Source: Erythrobasidium yunnanense (Eukaryota; Basidiomycota; Cystobasidiomycetes; Erythrobasidiales; Erythrobasidiaceae). Taken from it: DNA of 64,000 nucleotides. Under the pieces are notes generated by a model. It did no database searches. It was given only the letters and a program-made list of their open reading frames with translations, and was not told the origin of the DNA. Made by a program: the position numbers and the translations under genes. This document shows, piece by piece, positions 10,711-23,302 of this stretch; position 1 is the first letter of the stretch; every line of letters starts with the position of its first letter. The stretch covers positions 434,001-498,000 of the forward strand of contig BCJC01000007.1 in assembly GCA_001600175.1 (NCBI GenBank), given 5' to 3'.

Positions 10711-13700
10711 ATGCCTTATGTTGCTCCCACTTCGCTAGTCGCAGCAAACCGAAGACCCCTACCAGCTGTCCCAGCATCAGCAACGTCGAGTTCACCATCT
10801 AATACTTACACTGATAATCAGGTCCCTGCGCCTGCGCGAGGAGGTCCCAAGGGCAGACGGATACCGGCGCCCAGCATCTTACCGCCAGTTCTCGACCAGA
10901 CGCAGACGCACTCAAAACTACATCTAAGCCTGAATAGCGGGTTCTCATCTCTACAGAAACAGGTGGAGGAGCTACAGGCGCGGCACTTCCAGGGTGACAG
11001 CAGCAGGCTCTCTACGCGTTCGCAAACGGTTGCACCACCTCCTCTTCCGCCAAAACAGCAAGTGAACACTAGCATGGCTCAACAACAACGGCGACCTCTG
11101 CCTGTACCGCCGAATAGCGAGTATCCGCATCGACCAGCTCAGCACCAGTACCCGGCAAGCTACGGCCCGTCCATCAGCAAGATCCGTTCATTCTCAGCTC
11201 AGCCTCCATCTGCTTCATCTGCTGCGTATGCAGGCCTACCACCAGGTGCAGCTGGGTTCCCTCGGTCGTACGAGACTGCAGGCCCAGCGAGTCCGTTTCC
11301 CCTGGCGTCTACGGCAGCTCAACCACCTTCTTTTCCGTATCACCAGCACCCAGGCGCTACAAATCCCCAGGCATACGTACCGCAGAATGGTACGGTAGCG
11401 CGCTCGTTCGCAAAAGGCGGCGCTTCAATCATGCTTCATAAAGGCTTCTTCGACTTGCTCAGCTTGGTACCGTACGACCCTACGCCGCCAAACCCGAATT
11501 ATCTACAACAAGCTGGAGGTAGTAGGAGCGGGACGGATAATGCGGGATGGATGGGAGATAGACCGACAAGGAGCATCATGCGAGCTGTCACCACTCCCAT
11601 CTTTGCGAGCCAGTCCGCGGCGCCAAGCAGTCAAGCACTGCAGAGTGCGAATGTAGCACGTCTGCAAACAAAGGGAAACAGGAGGATCAGCGTAGACATG
11701 GTCGGGAGGCCTACTGGCTTTACGTGAGTCGACTTGATCCGCGAGAAACTGGCTTCCGTTGCTGATATTGCTTATCATCATCAGCCATCTCGCTCATGCA
11801 TCTGATGCAGAACAAGCTGAAGAGATCCTCAAGCGATGGAGGATAGACGGTAATGGCAAGCTGGCAGGTGGGCGCAGTCTCCAGTCCCTCTCCCTCCAAC
11901 TCAGCTAAGGTCAATGTATGCAGAGCCAGGCTGGGTCATATCCATCAAAGAAGCAGCTCGCACACGCGCACGCGCACAAGGAATCGCCCAAGTGCAATCG
12001 AATCTCGATCAAGAACGGCCTTACCAACCTCTAAAAGTGACAAATGCGAACCCCGACTCCCTTATCTCTATCTTTACCGACAAAGCAGACCGAGGATCCC
12101 ATTCGCCGATTCATGAAGCCGCGCCTGCTGGTTTGCCGGTCTTGTCGCCTCCGCTGCCTTCGCCTGCTATGCATATTCCATATAGCCCAGTTCCAGGATC
12201 TCCTCGGCTCCCTGGGTCACCTCTCGATGATAGAGTTGTCATTCATGAACATGTCCCGGTTAAGCCTATCCTACCTCCTCCCAATCTGCGAGCGAACACA
12301 GCACAGACGGTTATCATTCGGAACACAGAAGCTTTGGAGCAGATGCGGACTGGAGAAGAAGCCACCGACAGCCTATCTCCTCTATCATCATACAACCGTG
12401 GAGCCCTTCCTCTACCTGGCACGGTCGAGAAGCATACTGGAGGACTGAAGCTCTCAAATGGAAAAGCTTTCAAGCCATCGCTCGAGACTGTCGAACGATC
12501 AGTAGCTACCAAGATCTATCTAGAGAATCACTACTACGGCATCCTAAAGCGTCCTCGAGACCGAGATCAGCGGCGCGCAGCCCTCGAGCGGGAACTTGCA
12601 GGCGCAAACATCACTGATTCCCAGCGGCGCGCAATACGAGCAGCCTGGTTAGTCGCAGAGACTGAAACACTACGCGATGTCCGAAATCGCGTCTCTGCCA
12701 ATTCATTCATCAAGCTCAAGACGATTGGACACGGTGCTTTTGGAGTCGTGTCTCTCGTCAAAGAAAGAGATTCAGGACAGCTCTATGCCATGAAACAATT
12801 ACGAAAAGCAGACATGTTGCGCAAAGGACAGGAAGGCCACGTCAGGGCAGAGAGGGATATCATGAGCGCTGCTTCATCGGCGAGTCTCTCGAGATGGATA
12901 GTGAGACTGGTATACTCGTTCCAGGATACAGATCATCTATACTTGGTCATGGAGTACATGAGCGGTGGAGATCTGCTCAATCTACTCATCGATAAGGATG
13001 TCTTCGAAGAGGGATTCGCCAAGTTCTACATAGCCGAGATGGTGCTGGCGGTTCAAGAGGCTCATAAGCTGGGATACATTCATAGAGATATCAAGGTAAG
13101 TCTGGTAATCGAACTCAGAGCAGTCAAATTGACGCTCCTTGATGCAGCCCGACAACTTCATCTTCTCTTCGGACGGCCACATCAAGCTTAGCGACTTTGG
13201 TCTAGCTACTGACTTTCACTGGGCACACGATGGCGCATACTACGAGCAGCAACGTCGGCAGCTACTGAAGAAGCACGGTATCGATCTCGACGAGGGCAAT
13301 CCCTTGACAGGCGGAAAGCGTTTCAATTCCAATGGCGGACTTGATCTGAGCGACCTGCCTGCGCAAGACGGAGATGATGAGGAAGAACAGAAGAAGGGAG
13401 TCCTCACCTGGCGGGAAAAGAATAGGAAGAAATTGGCATATTCTGTGGTTGGCACAAACTCGTATATGAGTCCGGAAGTCATCAGGGGAACTGGATACGA
13501 TCAGTCTTGTGATTGGTGGTCGTGCGTATCTTCCCTTTCGCCCTATCCTCAATCCAACGAACTGATCCTCTGTTGCGCAGTCTTGGCATCATCTTGTTCG
13601 AATGTCTGTTCGGCTACCCGCCCTTCGTCTCCAAGTCCCGACATATCACACGTCAGAAGATTCTATCATGGAGACAAAGTCTACGGTTCCCCTCCAGGCC

Positions 13701-14442
13701 GAGGGTATCACGCGAAGCTCAAGATCTGATACAACGGCTTATCTGCGAGCGCGAAGATAGGCTAGGCAGTCGATCTGCGCCATCGACTATTCGACCAAAC
13801 TCTATCATGCTTGCTCAGAGGAGGTCTGGCTTCTTAGGCCCGGCTCCAGGGTTTGCTGGACTCAAAGATGGAGCAGAGGACATCAAAGCTCATCGTGAGT
13901 TGCACCTTGATTTTAGGTCACCCATGAGATTTATTGAACTGATTATATGCACTAGCCTGGTTCCGAGGCATCGACTTCAAGACTTTGCATCTTCAAGAAC
14001 CACCCTTTAAGCCTGATCTGCGAGACCCAAGCGATACGCGCTACTTCGATGACGACATCAAGGATGAGCCGCTAGGTGGGTGAACTGATTCGTGCACAAC
14101 GCAGCGTATTAATGCTCTCGGCAGCTGCTCCTGATGCCCAACCTGGACAAGCTGAGGCTACCAAAGATCCGATGCTTCGCGATAAAGTGTTCGGCAAGCA
14201 TCTTCTTGACGTGCGGAAACAGTTGGCCTTCCAAGGATATACCTTCGTAAGCTTGTTGTTACTTTCTCTACAGCCGAATACCCGCTTACGTTTTTATGTA
14301 GAAATCGCCTAAGCAACGAGTGTACGATCCGCGAAATGGTCTCAAAGATCTTGCAGCTTCCATCGAAGAGGCTGAGGATGTGCGCGGCCGCTCGATGTTG
14401 CGTGAACCTAGCTCAGGCTTCAGACGAGCGATGTCTCTGTGA
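10711..14442 (+). CDS. NDR-family AGC protein kinase with an N-terminal CRIB motif
   Basis: Exons 10711-11723, 11785-11867, 11924-13095, 13148-13521, 13581-13894, 13956-14075, 14125-14246 and 14302-14442 give 1112 residues. Residues 1-330 are Pro/Ser-rich and disordered. A CRIB (Cdc42/Rac-binding) motif follows across the first intron: ISVDMVGRPTGFTHLAHASD. Then come the Mob-binding region (KIYLENHYYGILKRPRDRDQ) and the kinase: GHGAFGVVSL, YAMKQL, HRDIKPDNF, DFGLATD, and the NDR-type basic insert WREKNRKKLAYSVVGTNSY followed by MSPEV. The hydrophobic motif is FQGYTF near the end. NDR kinases act with Mob proteins in polarity and cell separation; the CRIB suggests direct control by Cdc42 or Rac, which is inference. 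A glycine-flanked Asp/Glu-rich loop lies inside the activation region. The start is the first ATG of the open exon. Confidence 0.9.
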
Positions 14443-14560
14443 AAATCCAGCTGGCCATCATACCTCTATTCTGCGCTACAGGCTATACGTCAATCACGAT
14501 TTATGCTACATATGCTACTTCAACCGCGCTACCTCTACAGTTCATTCATACATACGAATT

Positions 14561-16193
14561 TCACGGACTCGCCAGCCGCCGCAGATCCTCTTGATGTAGC
14601 TTCTGATGCCTGTATACAATTAATTGTAGAACATAGAGCGTACAGTCAGCTACCTTGGTTGTTGTATTCGTTATATTAGTCCGCTTACCGCCGCAAATTC
14701 GAGGCGGTCCCGAAGCTCCGCATACACTGCGAGCATTGATACGCTCGCTCACCAGTCTGGAAGATAGTCAGTACACACTAGTGAACGCATATGTGACCGC
14801 TCACATGAACGACCATGTGTATCGACAGGCCGCTCGGCCGTGCAAAGGCTTTCCCGCATACTTCGCAGACATATTTGACCGATGTCGATGAGATTGGATG
14901 GTCGAGACGCGGTGATGATACTGCTTTGTGCAACGGCGGAGGTGAGGGGATATCGAAGGGCTGTTGTGGCAGCCTCGGCGGTGGTGATCTGAAGTGCGTA
15001 GACCTTGCAGATCGCAAGCTGGGTAATGGAGGAGGAGATGGACTTCGGAGAGGTAGAAGAGGAAGTTGATGTGTACCAGTTGCTGGGTAGGTGCCAGGCT
15101 GTGTGACTGTAGGGTCGTACGGCGAGGCAGCCGCTATGGGAGGCAGCGACGCGGCTCGCCCGGCTATGTCGATAGCAGGCTCACTCGCCCTTCGACCATA
15201 TCTTGAGCTTGAAGCAGGGATGCTCAGCGGGCTTTGCATTGGGGAAAGATTGAAATAGAGATCTTGCGGACCGATCTTCGGAAGCGGGGGAGGTCGTCCC
15301 GTTGCAGACCGCTCTGACGCAGTGCTAGGACTTTGGTTGAAAGGAGAAGATATAGCCAGACCAGGTCCTGTGTTTGTCAATGCGGGCATGAAGCGAGCTA
15401 CGGAAGGGCTCTTCATCCGAGTATCCCCTGTAATAGTTCCTCTCGGTGACCGCAGGGGCGGTGAGACCGACGAGCGTGCAGCACTACTGCCTCTTACTGG
15501 AGCCTCATCTTCCGACATGTGATCCAAACTTAGTGAAGAGAGGTCCGGAGTCTTGAGACCGGTTGATGTAGCTCGGTGCGGACTTTCAGAGGAAGCTTGC
15601 GATGGTTGGAGACTGCGCTGCTTCTGTTGTGCATATCGCTGAGATGGCAGAAGTTGCGAGTAGTGACTGGGTGGCGATTGGTCTCGAAGCGAATGCTCTC
15701 GTGACAAGGGAGGAGACATACGCCTGACCTTCTGCGTACGATCCCGATAGTCTCCTCTTGGAAGAGGCGAAGGCGTCCGCTGCATGGAGGAATGCAGAGG
15801 CTGCTTACGTCCCCTCGGAGGCGGTGAAATCGGTAAATCACTGGTCCAAGGATCTCTGGGAGTGTATGATATGTTGAGAGCAGGGTCATCACGTAGAGAG
15901 CGCGATGCACCAGACCGACTGCTCATCTGGAACGGATCGGTTGCAGGATGCGCAGGCCTGGCCACGTATGCGGAGGATGCAGGATAGCCTGCATAGTCAT
16001 CAGGCCGAGAGCGTAGAGCTTGATGATTGCGAGGTAAGGTATCGAAGTAGTCTACCAACGGCAAGAGACCAAGTGGTGATCACAGGATTAGCGAGGCCGG
16101 CTCACAGCTAACCGGTCTCAGCAGACACGCACCAGGAGCTGCTTCATAGCCTAAGGCTTCTCTCAGTGGAGGTAGACGGACTCTTTGAGGCAT
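14561..16193 (-). CDS. C2H2 zinc-finger protein with two C-terminal fingers
   Basis: Exons 16193-16133, 16051-14805, 14756-14689 and 14609-14561 (minus) give 474 residues. About 400 residues are low-complexity and rich in Ser, Pro and Arg, with many SP/TP sites. Two adjacent C2H2 fingers close the protein: YVCEVCGKAFARPSGLSIH-MVVH, a TGER linker, then YQCSQCMRSFGTASNLRRH-QKLH. Each finger is split by an intron. Finger pairs of this type bind DNA, so a transcription factor is likely; targets cannot be read from the sequence. The first exon is only 61 bases and was chosen because its ATG, donor and phase join exactly to the long exon. Confidence 0.85.
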
Positions 16194-16734
16194 TGAGATT
16201 ACAGTATGCGATTTCCGTTGTACGATGAAACCGGTCACTAAGCAGAGTAGAAGGCTTCGACTGCTTGCTTTCGCAGTACGAGGTAGATCGCGTGCTGAGA
16301 AGAAGTCACAGTGACTTCAATGCGAGTACCGGGTCTCCTCTGCCGGAAATTGGGTGTGTTAAGTAGTGTTGGAAAGAAGAGCACAGGATGAAGGTGGACC
16401 GAAGCAGAGAGGGAGGCAGTGTCAGGAGCCAGAAAAGCAGAAGTGCAGAAGGAAAGCTCTCGAATTTCAGCAGCCCAGGTAGTGGGAGCATTGCACGTCA
16501 GACCGTTCGACATGAAAGGCAGAGCGGCGTGTTCCCAGAACGCCCGTCTTACGCCGGATTTGCATCAGCCGTTCAACGTACTAGGCCAAGCGTGGATGTC
16601 TATACACGCTGATCAAAGGTAAACCGCATTGCCAGAAGAAGCTCGTTTCTTTACGCTTGACGATTCGTCCATTTCCTTGCTATGTAAGAAAGGCGTGTGC
16701 TTTGGTTGAATGCATCAATTCTGATGAAGCTTCT
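16194..16734. other. Divergent spacer with an unassigned 91-codon minus-strand frame
   Basis: This 540-base spacer separates the zinc-finger gene (minus) from Ies6 (plus). An ATG-started minus frame runs 16513-16238 (starts MSNGLTCNAPTTWAAEIR, ends VLRKQAVEAFYSA) and stops 45 bases before the zinc-finger ATG. Its frame stays open upstream for about 25 codons. The composition looks protein-like, but I recognise no family and an upstream exon would be needed for a longer product. It may be a real small gene or chance. Confidence 0.3.
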
Positions 16735-17545
16735 ATGCACTTCAGGGTGCAGCGGCAGGCGACAGCAGCGCGACTTTCTAGGTCCAACCTGAGTACGGCG
16801 ACGCCGGTAGCTGGGCCATCAACGAGCTCGACACCGTACGATGGAACGCCAGGTGATAGTCCAGAGCCCAGCGTGAGCACTGCATGAGCGAAAAGCTGCA
16901 GAAGATCCAAATTTCCTGACGAGATGGTGTCGAAATCAGGAAGACATACAGACACTAATATCGCAGGTCAACTATGCTGAAGCTCCTAGACCTTTCAAGA
17001 ACCCTGCGTATGGAAAGACAACAAGCAATAGAAGGCCAAAGACGGCAAAGCAGATCATTCAGATTGAGCGCGAACGATACGCGAAGCCTAAGAAGAAGAC
17101 AGGCCGGCCTGCCGCTTCGCAGGTCGCTACAGCTGCTACTACGCCCGTGGATGGGATGGATGTAGATGAGGAAACAGCTGCGAATCAGACATTGCCGGAC
17201 GCAAGTGACGAGGTCGTCCGTAAAGAGCAGTACATTGCCTGTAAGCGTACACGCTCTGCCCCAGAAACTAGCATACTGACAATCAGATGTTGTAGACCAT
17301 GAATACGAAGCACCGCCGTCCTTGAAGCCGGCCAGAAAGTATTGTGATGTTACGGGACTCGAGGCACCATACACGGATCCCAAGAGCAAGCTTCGCTATC
17401 ACAATGCGCAGATCTAGTAAGTAGGACTATCTGCTTATGTACGTCCTCTGCTAACAAGGCTCTTAGCGACTTGCTCAAGACATTCACATCCGGAGCCGAG
17501 CAAGAGTATCTCAGTTTGCGAGGTCAAAGCACACAGATTCGCTAG
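16735..17545 (+). CDS. IES6: INO80 chromatin-remodelling complex subunit Ies6
   Basis: Exons 16735-16872, 16967-17240, 17287-17416 and 17467-17545 give 206 residues. The N-terminus is Ser/Thr/Pro-rich. The family core follows: PFKNPAYGKT, a basic helix (RRPKTAKQIIQIERERYAK), then the YL1-C domain APPSLKPARKYCDVTGL-EAPYTDPKSKLRYHNAQIY and the closing QEYLSLRG. Ies6 pairs with Arp5 in the INO80 complex and helps nucleosome sliding; the YL1-C module is shared with Vps72/Swc2. The start is the only in-frame ATG before the conserved part, but an upstream non-coding or short coding exon is possible. Two intron junctions split conserved Tyr codons without changing them. Confidence 0.93.
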
Positions 17546-17606
17546 AGGTCCTCTTGTTCTGCGGTGGAAGAATCGTTGTTGTACATGTTCATCAACTACT
17601 GCAAAT

Positions 17607-20433
17607 CTAGCTCGTTAACGAAGGTACGGTATGCATTTGTGTTTTCACGCTAGGCGTGTAGCTTCCAGTCAGAGTGTCCACGCGATACATCTGTGGATCT
17701 ATCGTCAGTCATTATAGCTGGCAAGACGTGCAGCTAGGCTTACCTTGGTCGTGACCGGCACAGGCAGCCCTCGAGAATCGAGGGTGTATGGCTGAGACTG
17801 GGCAGGAGCGATCTCAGGCAGACCATTCGACAGCGGAATGTCGTTCTTGGCGTCGAGATCCTTCTTTGGCGCTTCCTTAGCCGGCTTGTGGTCGGGTCTA
17901 GTCTTAGCCTTGAGAGCTATCGATGAGGCTTTACCGTCTGGAATCAGGATGAATTCCATCACTCCTTCTGCTCCGCCTTGCAAGTCTTTATCGCAGATGT
18001 AGAAGCCTTTGCGCTCAAACTGAATGATGTCTCCCTTCTTCAGCTCTTTTACGTTCGCATCCGCGAATGCTTCCTGCTTGAACTCGCTGACGGGGTTGAT
18101 GAAGTCTGTCCATTCATCCTCCTCATCGATCTTCTTCTTTGTGATCAGATAGTCGTAGTCTTTCAGGATGACGTTGACTAAAGGTGCTTTTGCAGAATCC
18201 GCCAGCCAGTGGACCTTCTTCGAGGTCTTCTTGAAGTCGCCAGCCAAGTGAAGCTGAATATCTAGATTCTTGATAGGTGTAGAAGCGGTGGAGTCCTTGA
18301 GCACGAACGCATTGCCCCAGTCCATGAAGGTGACCTCTTCGTTAGCTCCGAAGGAAGCAACATCCTCTTGCTCGACGTAGATCTTGGTAGCATACGTTGT
18401 GGTCTTGTTTCCAATGTCCAAGTTCTTCTTGTGCTTAGGAATGGCCATGCTGTACTCTTCAACTGGTGTACCATTCTCTTGCGTCACGTTCACCTCGACC
18501 CTGCAGGAATAATTAGAACAAATAGGTTGTAACCAACAAGAAAGGCACGTACACATTCTCCTTGAGTACCGCAGTATGCCTCGGCGCTACTGGGTCGATG
18601 ACACGCTTGTTTGTGCTCCAAATACCATCCCACTCCAGACTTGTAACAGCTTGGGATGGCCCTTGAGCCAGCATATACTGATTGAGAGCTTCGATAGTCA
18701 AACCTCGTCTTCGAATACCTCGAACAGTCGGGAATCGTGGGTCGTCCCAGCCGGAAACAAGCTGCTTCTCCTCGACCATTGCCTTCAGCTTTCGCTTGGA
18801 TAGAAGGGTGTAGACGAAATTTATGCGCCTACATTATGTCAGCCGACAATAACGTGGTAGACAATCTAGACGTACCCGTAGTCCCAGATGCTGACACGAC
18901 GGATGCCTAGAGCATCCTGCATCCACCAGTATTGAGGGTTACGATCGTGGTACTCATTCGTCCTCAAGCAATGAGAGATGCCCTCAAGAGAGTCGACAAT
19001 AGGGTTTGCGAAATCGTACGTAGGATAGACCTTCCATCTGTCGCCTGTCTTATGATGCGGCTCCAGATTGACTCGGTAAATGACAGGATCTCGCATTGCC
19101 TTGTTAGGGTCGTCTGCTGAGATCTTGGCTCGTATACACCACCGCTTGCCTTCGTCACTTCCTGTCGTCATCTCAGCGAAGTGAGCAAGGTTCTCCTCGA
19201 CGCTAGCTCCGCGTCGCTCAGAAGGAATGCCGTCCATTCGCTCGGCTCGCATCTTCTCTTGCAGTGTATCATCTGCATATGCTTTGTCGGTCATGATCAT
19301 CTGGATCGCAAGCTTGTAGATATCGTCGAAGTAGTCTGATGTGTACGAGACTTTGTCTCCCACAATGCCCATAAGAGCGAGATCTTCGATGATGGCTTGT
19401 TGGAACTCGGCCTTCTCCTTGCTTGGGTTCGTATCGTCGTACCTGACGATGAACTTGCCATCGTACATGCGGGCGAAGTATTGATTCAGAATTGCGGCCT
19501 TGGCATGTCCAATGTGTAGGTAGCCTGAAGGCTCAGGAGGCAGACGCGTTACGACTTGTCCTTTCACTGCTCCTTCTAAGCCTAGCTCGAAAGTTGCATT
19601 CGAAGTTTGACCCTTGATCTGGTTGCAGCGTTGTGAGCTATACCATCCTGAAGACGAGCGCCAGACACACCTTGGCTTTCTGTGCACCCATATACGCAAC
19701 TAGACCTGCTTGTACAGATGGAAGAGATTCAATGTGTGCGAACCAGCGTGTAAGGTGTCCGTGCAGCCCTCTCTTCGCGAGACCCATAAAGACAGAGCTG
19801 CCTGTAAGGACATTTATAAGTCGAGTCCGATTTGACGCGAACGATCTACTCACTCTTGGCTGCACCCCATACTGCAAAGTCGGCAGCTGTAGGCTGATAA
19901 CCGACAATAAAGCTTCGCAAGGTAAGATGTCGATCCAGCTCGTCCGCCGCGTTCGACACTCCTTGGAAGTCTGCTGTCTTTGATAGCTTGTCTTGCGAGA
20001 ACTGTATCCAGCGATCGACCTGCAATATACAGCCCCTATTTTAGCATAGATTCTCCCAAAGACTGGTATCGAGGCTTGTATACCTGCTCGGACTCGGCCT
20101 TATCGTGACCACATATACCAATAGTAGGGAGAGCAGCAGCTAAAGACTTGATGACAGCGGTAGGGCCAGAGCATGACGAGCTTTCAGGGCGAATACCAAA
20201 ATTTGGGAGTCATGTTGGCCAGGTCAGCTTGCGTTTTCGCATCGAGGTACATGGTCATTCTACCTTCCGCTCTCGAGCTTGCATGTCTCTGCTGGATCTG
20301 AGCCTTTCTCTGCGTACTCTACGGATATGACATTTTCGGCGCCGGAAGCCTGGTGAACATAGCCAGCGAGCGCAATGGGGCCATAAGGTGCAGGATTGGC
20401 TTTGGTGTAAAGAGTGAGCTTAGAAGTCGACAT
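17607..20433 (-). CDS. GUS1: Cytosolic glutamyl-tRNA synthetase
   Basis: Charges tRNA-Glu with glutamate. The minus-strand gene starts at 20433 ([16 protein letters not shown]) and has about eight introns. A GST-like N-terminal domain ([32 protein letters not shown]), used to bind Arc1/MetRS-type partners, precedes the class I catalytic domain: [16 protein letters not shown] (HIGH motif), [42 protein letters not shown] and WDYG. The KMSKS-like loop reads LLSKRKL. The beta-barrel anticodon-binding region follows ([27 protein letters not shown]-like and [12 protein letters not shown]). The last exon is 17690-17607, giving [13 protein letters not shown] before the stop; reading through instead of splicing would give a different short tail ending at 17705. 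Eukaryotic and archaeal-type architecture makes the cytosolic form clear. It shares a 110-base divergent promoter with the next gene. Confidence 0.95.
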
Positions 20434-20543
20434 TTCTAAGGTCAGATTTGGGTACAGGTCCAAGCCATGATTCAAGGCTTTTCTGGTTAATACCGACTTG
20501 AAAACAAAGCTTGGAGTTACAGACTATTAAAGCAGCCAGCCTG

Positions 20544-21746
20544 ATGAAGGTGCCCGGCGTAGATGCGCTGAGGGATGCGCTGGCTGCTCTCTCGCTCGAC
20601 ACGCGCGGTCATAAAGATGTCCTCAAGAAACGCCTAAGGACAGCCAGCAAGCGCAGGGAGCAGGAACAGTCTAGTATACACAGGATACCCAAGCAGACGA
20701 GGCCTGAAAGTCAGGACTTTGACAGCTATCTCGTGCTGGATTTCGAAGCGACATGTCAACGCAATGAACCGGCTCACGGCAGCTTCTTCGGCTTTCCGAA
20801 CGAGGTGGAGCTTATTCAGCATCATAGTTTTTAGTATACAGCTGAAGTATTGCTAGATCATCGAGTTTCCCGTCGTCCTGCTGCAATGGCGGCTCAAGCC
20901 AAACAAGCGTACCCGCACTGTCTCTGATTCTTCGGATGATACTGCTAGTCTCTCCTCTTCATCTTCTACGTCTTCCTCATCTTCCTCATCTTCCTCTCCG
21001 CGCTCGTCTCCCGAACCAGCAAGTGAGCCGATAAGCGAGAACATACCAGACTCAGAATGGCAATTAGAAATTATCGACGAGTTTCGCAAGTTTGTTAGAC
21101 CGACCTGGCGACCCAAGCTATCGAAGTTCTGCACCGAGCTTACCGGCATCACCCAGCAAGATGTGGATCCGGCTGAGACGTTTGCTGAGACCCTGGACAC
21201 ATTCTGTTTCGACTTCATGCAGAAGCACAATCTGTTTACCAAGACGAACAAGACAGTCTGGGTAACGGATGGGCCATGGGTATGTCAGTCTCGAAGACCG
21301 GTTGAAAAGCCTTCTGATTTGTGAATCTGCAGGACCTTCGGGACTTCGTCTCGAAGCAATGCCATGTTTCAGGCATCGAGAGACCGCCATATCTCAGCGG
21401 GCCATACATAGATCTTCGGTCATCCTCGACTTCGTACTTCGCTAGTGCCCCGGTACTTGCAGCTGAAGGATCTGAAGGCAACATCATCCCTCCTCCGACG
21501 ACTCGAGCTATGGGTTCTGCAAATATACCTGCCGTACTGGAAAGGCTGGGCTTAGGCGGCTTTCAAGGCCGAGAGCATTCTGGAATCGATGATGTTCGGA
21601 ACATAGCTAGGATACTACAGGAGCTAATTAGGTACGAAAGAGGGTGGAGAGTCACTGCAAATGCACGCATCAAGGGCAAAGAGCGGTCGTGGGACTGGAT
21701 GACGAAGAAGGGCGAGGTGGATTGGCCGCATCCGCCGGGAGAGTGA
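20544..21746 (+). CDS. ERI1: ERI1-like 3'-5' exonuclease with SAP domain
   Basis: Exons 20544-20804, 20857-21279 and 21333-21746 give 365 residues. An N-terminal SAP motif (VDALRDALAALSLDTRGHK) binds nucleic acid. The DEDDh exonuclease follows: Exo I YLVLDFEATC, Exo II region WVTDGPWDLRDF, and Exo III HSGIDDVRNIARI. A Ser-rich acidic loop of about 35 residues is inserted after LLQWRLKP. ERI1 proteins trim siRNA duplex ends, histone mRNA stem loops and 5.8S rRNA 3' ends; which of these applies here is not visible. The ATG at 20544 puts the SAP domain directly at the N-terminus; the codons upstream in frame carry no ATG. It is divergent from GluRS. Confidence 0.9.
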
Positions 21747-21949
21747 AGAGGGAGATCTGCGGGAACATGTTGTTGTATATAGCTGAGATTACATTGCGTA
21801 GTCTTTAAAGTTAAGCAGGAAAGCCGTGCTCCGAGGGATGTTTGTAGGCCAGCCAGTTCAAGAGCTTCCCGGGATGCTCGACCCCAAGTGACCTGATGTT
21901 CTGTCGCAAAAATGCTAAATGGAGGGAACACTAATAGCATTAGAATCTT

Positions 21950-23196
21950 AGAACAGGCGGGTCGTTAGGGTTGACGGCTCCCGACCGCATAGGTTTCAGT
22001 GCAACCCAAGATGCATCAGTAATCATCTCAAGTAAGTCTGGACAGAATGCGCACAGAAGTGTCGTCATCCAGGGCGATGCTTTTGTGCTCTATTTCAGCG
22101 CCGAGCACAAATTCGAATTGATCCCAAAGGATAGTCGTTTGGAAGGACTTCTTGCAGATGCGGCTATGTCGATGAACTCAGACAGCCTAGGGTGGTAAAG
22201 CATCACATACGATTCGAAAACGATTGCTGGCACGCAGGTCATCAAGCCTTTAAGCGTTTCGGGTGTAGTCTGGTCATTCAAAGTGTAAGCGCCTCTCAGA
22301 ATCGCTGCTGACAAGTTGCAAGCTCACCTTGCACTGGACAGTGTACCAGTCGTCATCGTTTGATCGATCCGGTATCTTGCAGCAAATACACAGTGCGGGA
22401 ACAGTAGTGATTCCTGTTTCACCCAACGATGCTTGAAAAAAAGAGGGATCACTTGAACCGAGAAAATGAAAGCGCCGATGATTTGATAGAGAGGATCGCT
22501 CGTTATTTCCCGTTGCAAGCATTCTTTCAAGGCTGCCAGAAGACCGTGACGGCCTAAGCGATGGTCGATGACAGCATAATTAACGCGTGAAACGCTGAGA
22601 TCGTTCTCGTCGCGCTGATGCGCACTCGAGGCTAATAGCACCTCGAACTTATCGTTCTGGTCTTGCAGAACATAGATGGTATCAAAGGTCGAAGGAGGCG
22701 TGGGCGCATGAGGCGCGTCTTGCGGACGCTCTCTATCCACACGCTGACAGTGAGCGTCCAGATGACCCCACCGTGCCCAGCCGGATTGAGAGCCTTAATG
22801 CCCGCAACAGAAGCGAGGCAGTACGCCGCCGGGCTGTACTTCGCCTATATAGCAAGAAACATCAGTATGACCACAGCGAGCTTGCCCGTTCGCCAATAGC
22901 GAAATGTGCTGGTGATGTATCCGAGTAGGCAGACGAAGCCGTCCCATCCGCCAATCACTACCACGACCTCGCGGCCATTGTCGATGCTTTCGGAAATTAG
23001 CGATACGCCTGCGCAGGGGTAGTTGTCTGAACTTTGTTGAGTTTGATCGAGACAGCTTAGCCTCGACAGGGATGTAAGAACCAAGGATTGTAGCTAAGCT
23101 TCGAGCATCGCCTTGAATGAGCTTGCGAGTGTCACCAAGCGTAGCTACGGTGCCTAAACTCAGAGGAGAGAACGTAAGGAGCGTCTGCATCATCAT
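21950..23196 (-). CDS. Probable multi-pass membrane protein, exon structure partly resolved
   Basis: Family not recognised. A start at 23196 (three ATGs in a row) joins through a 63-base intron to a continuous segment: LGTVATLGDTRKLIQGDARS, then LATILGVSLISESIDNGREV, VVVIGGWDGFVCLLGYI and WRTGKLAVVILMFLA. These include two good transmembrane helices. Further minus-strand segments follow downstream: FDTIYVLQDQNDKFEVLL near 22680, PLYQIIGAFIFSVQVIPLFF near 22470, a Cys-rich piece near 22390 and LKGLMTCVPAIVFESYVML near 22220. Together they look like a 4-6 helix membrane protein. The junctions after the second exon and the stop are not settled, so the left end given here is approximate. Confidence 0.4.
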
Positions 23197-23302
23197 CGGA
23201 CGAGTCGCAAGTCAGGTCGTAAGGTCATTTGCTAGAGCCGGCTTTGGGTGGCAAGGCAGAAGGAGCGCCTGCTCTATGCTTTGCAGGTAATGCCTTGCCG
23301 AC

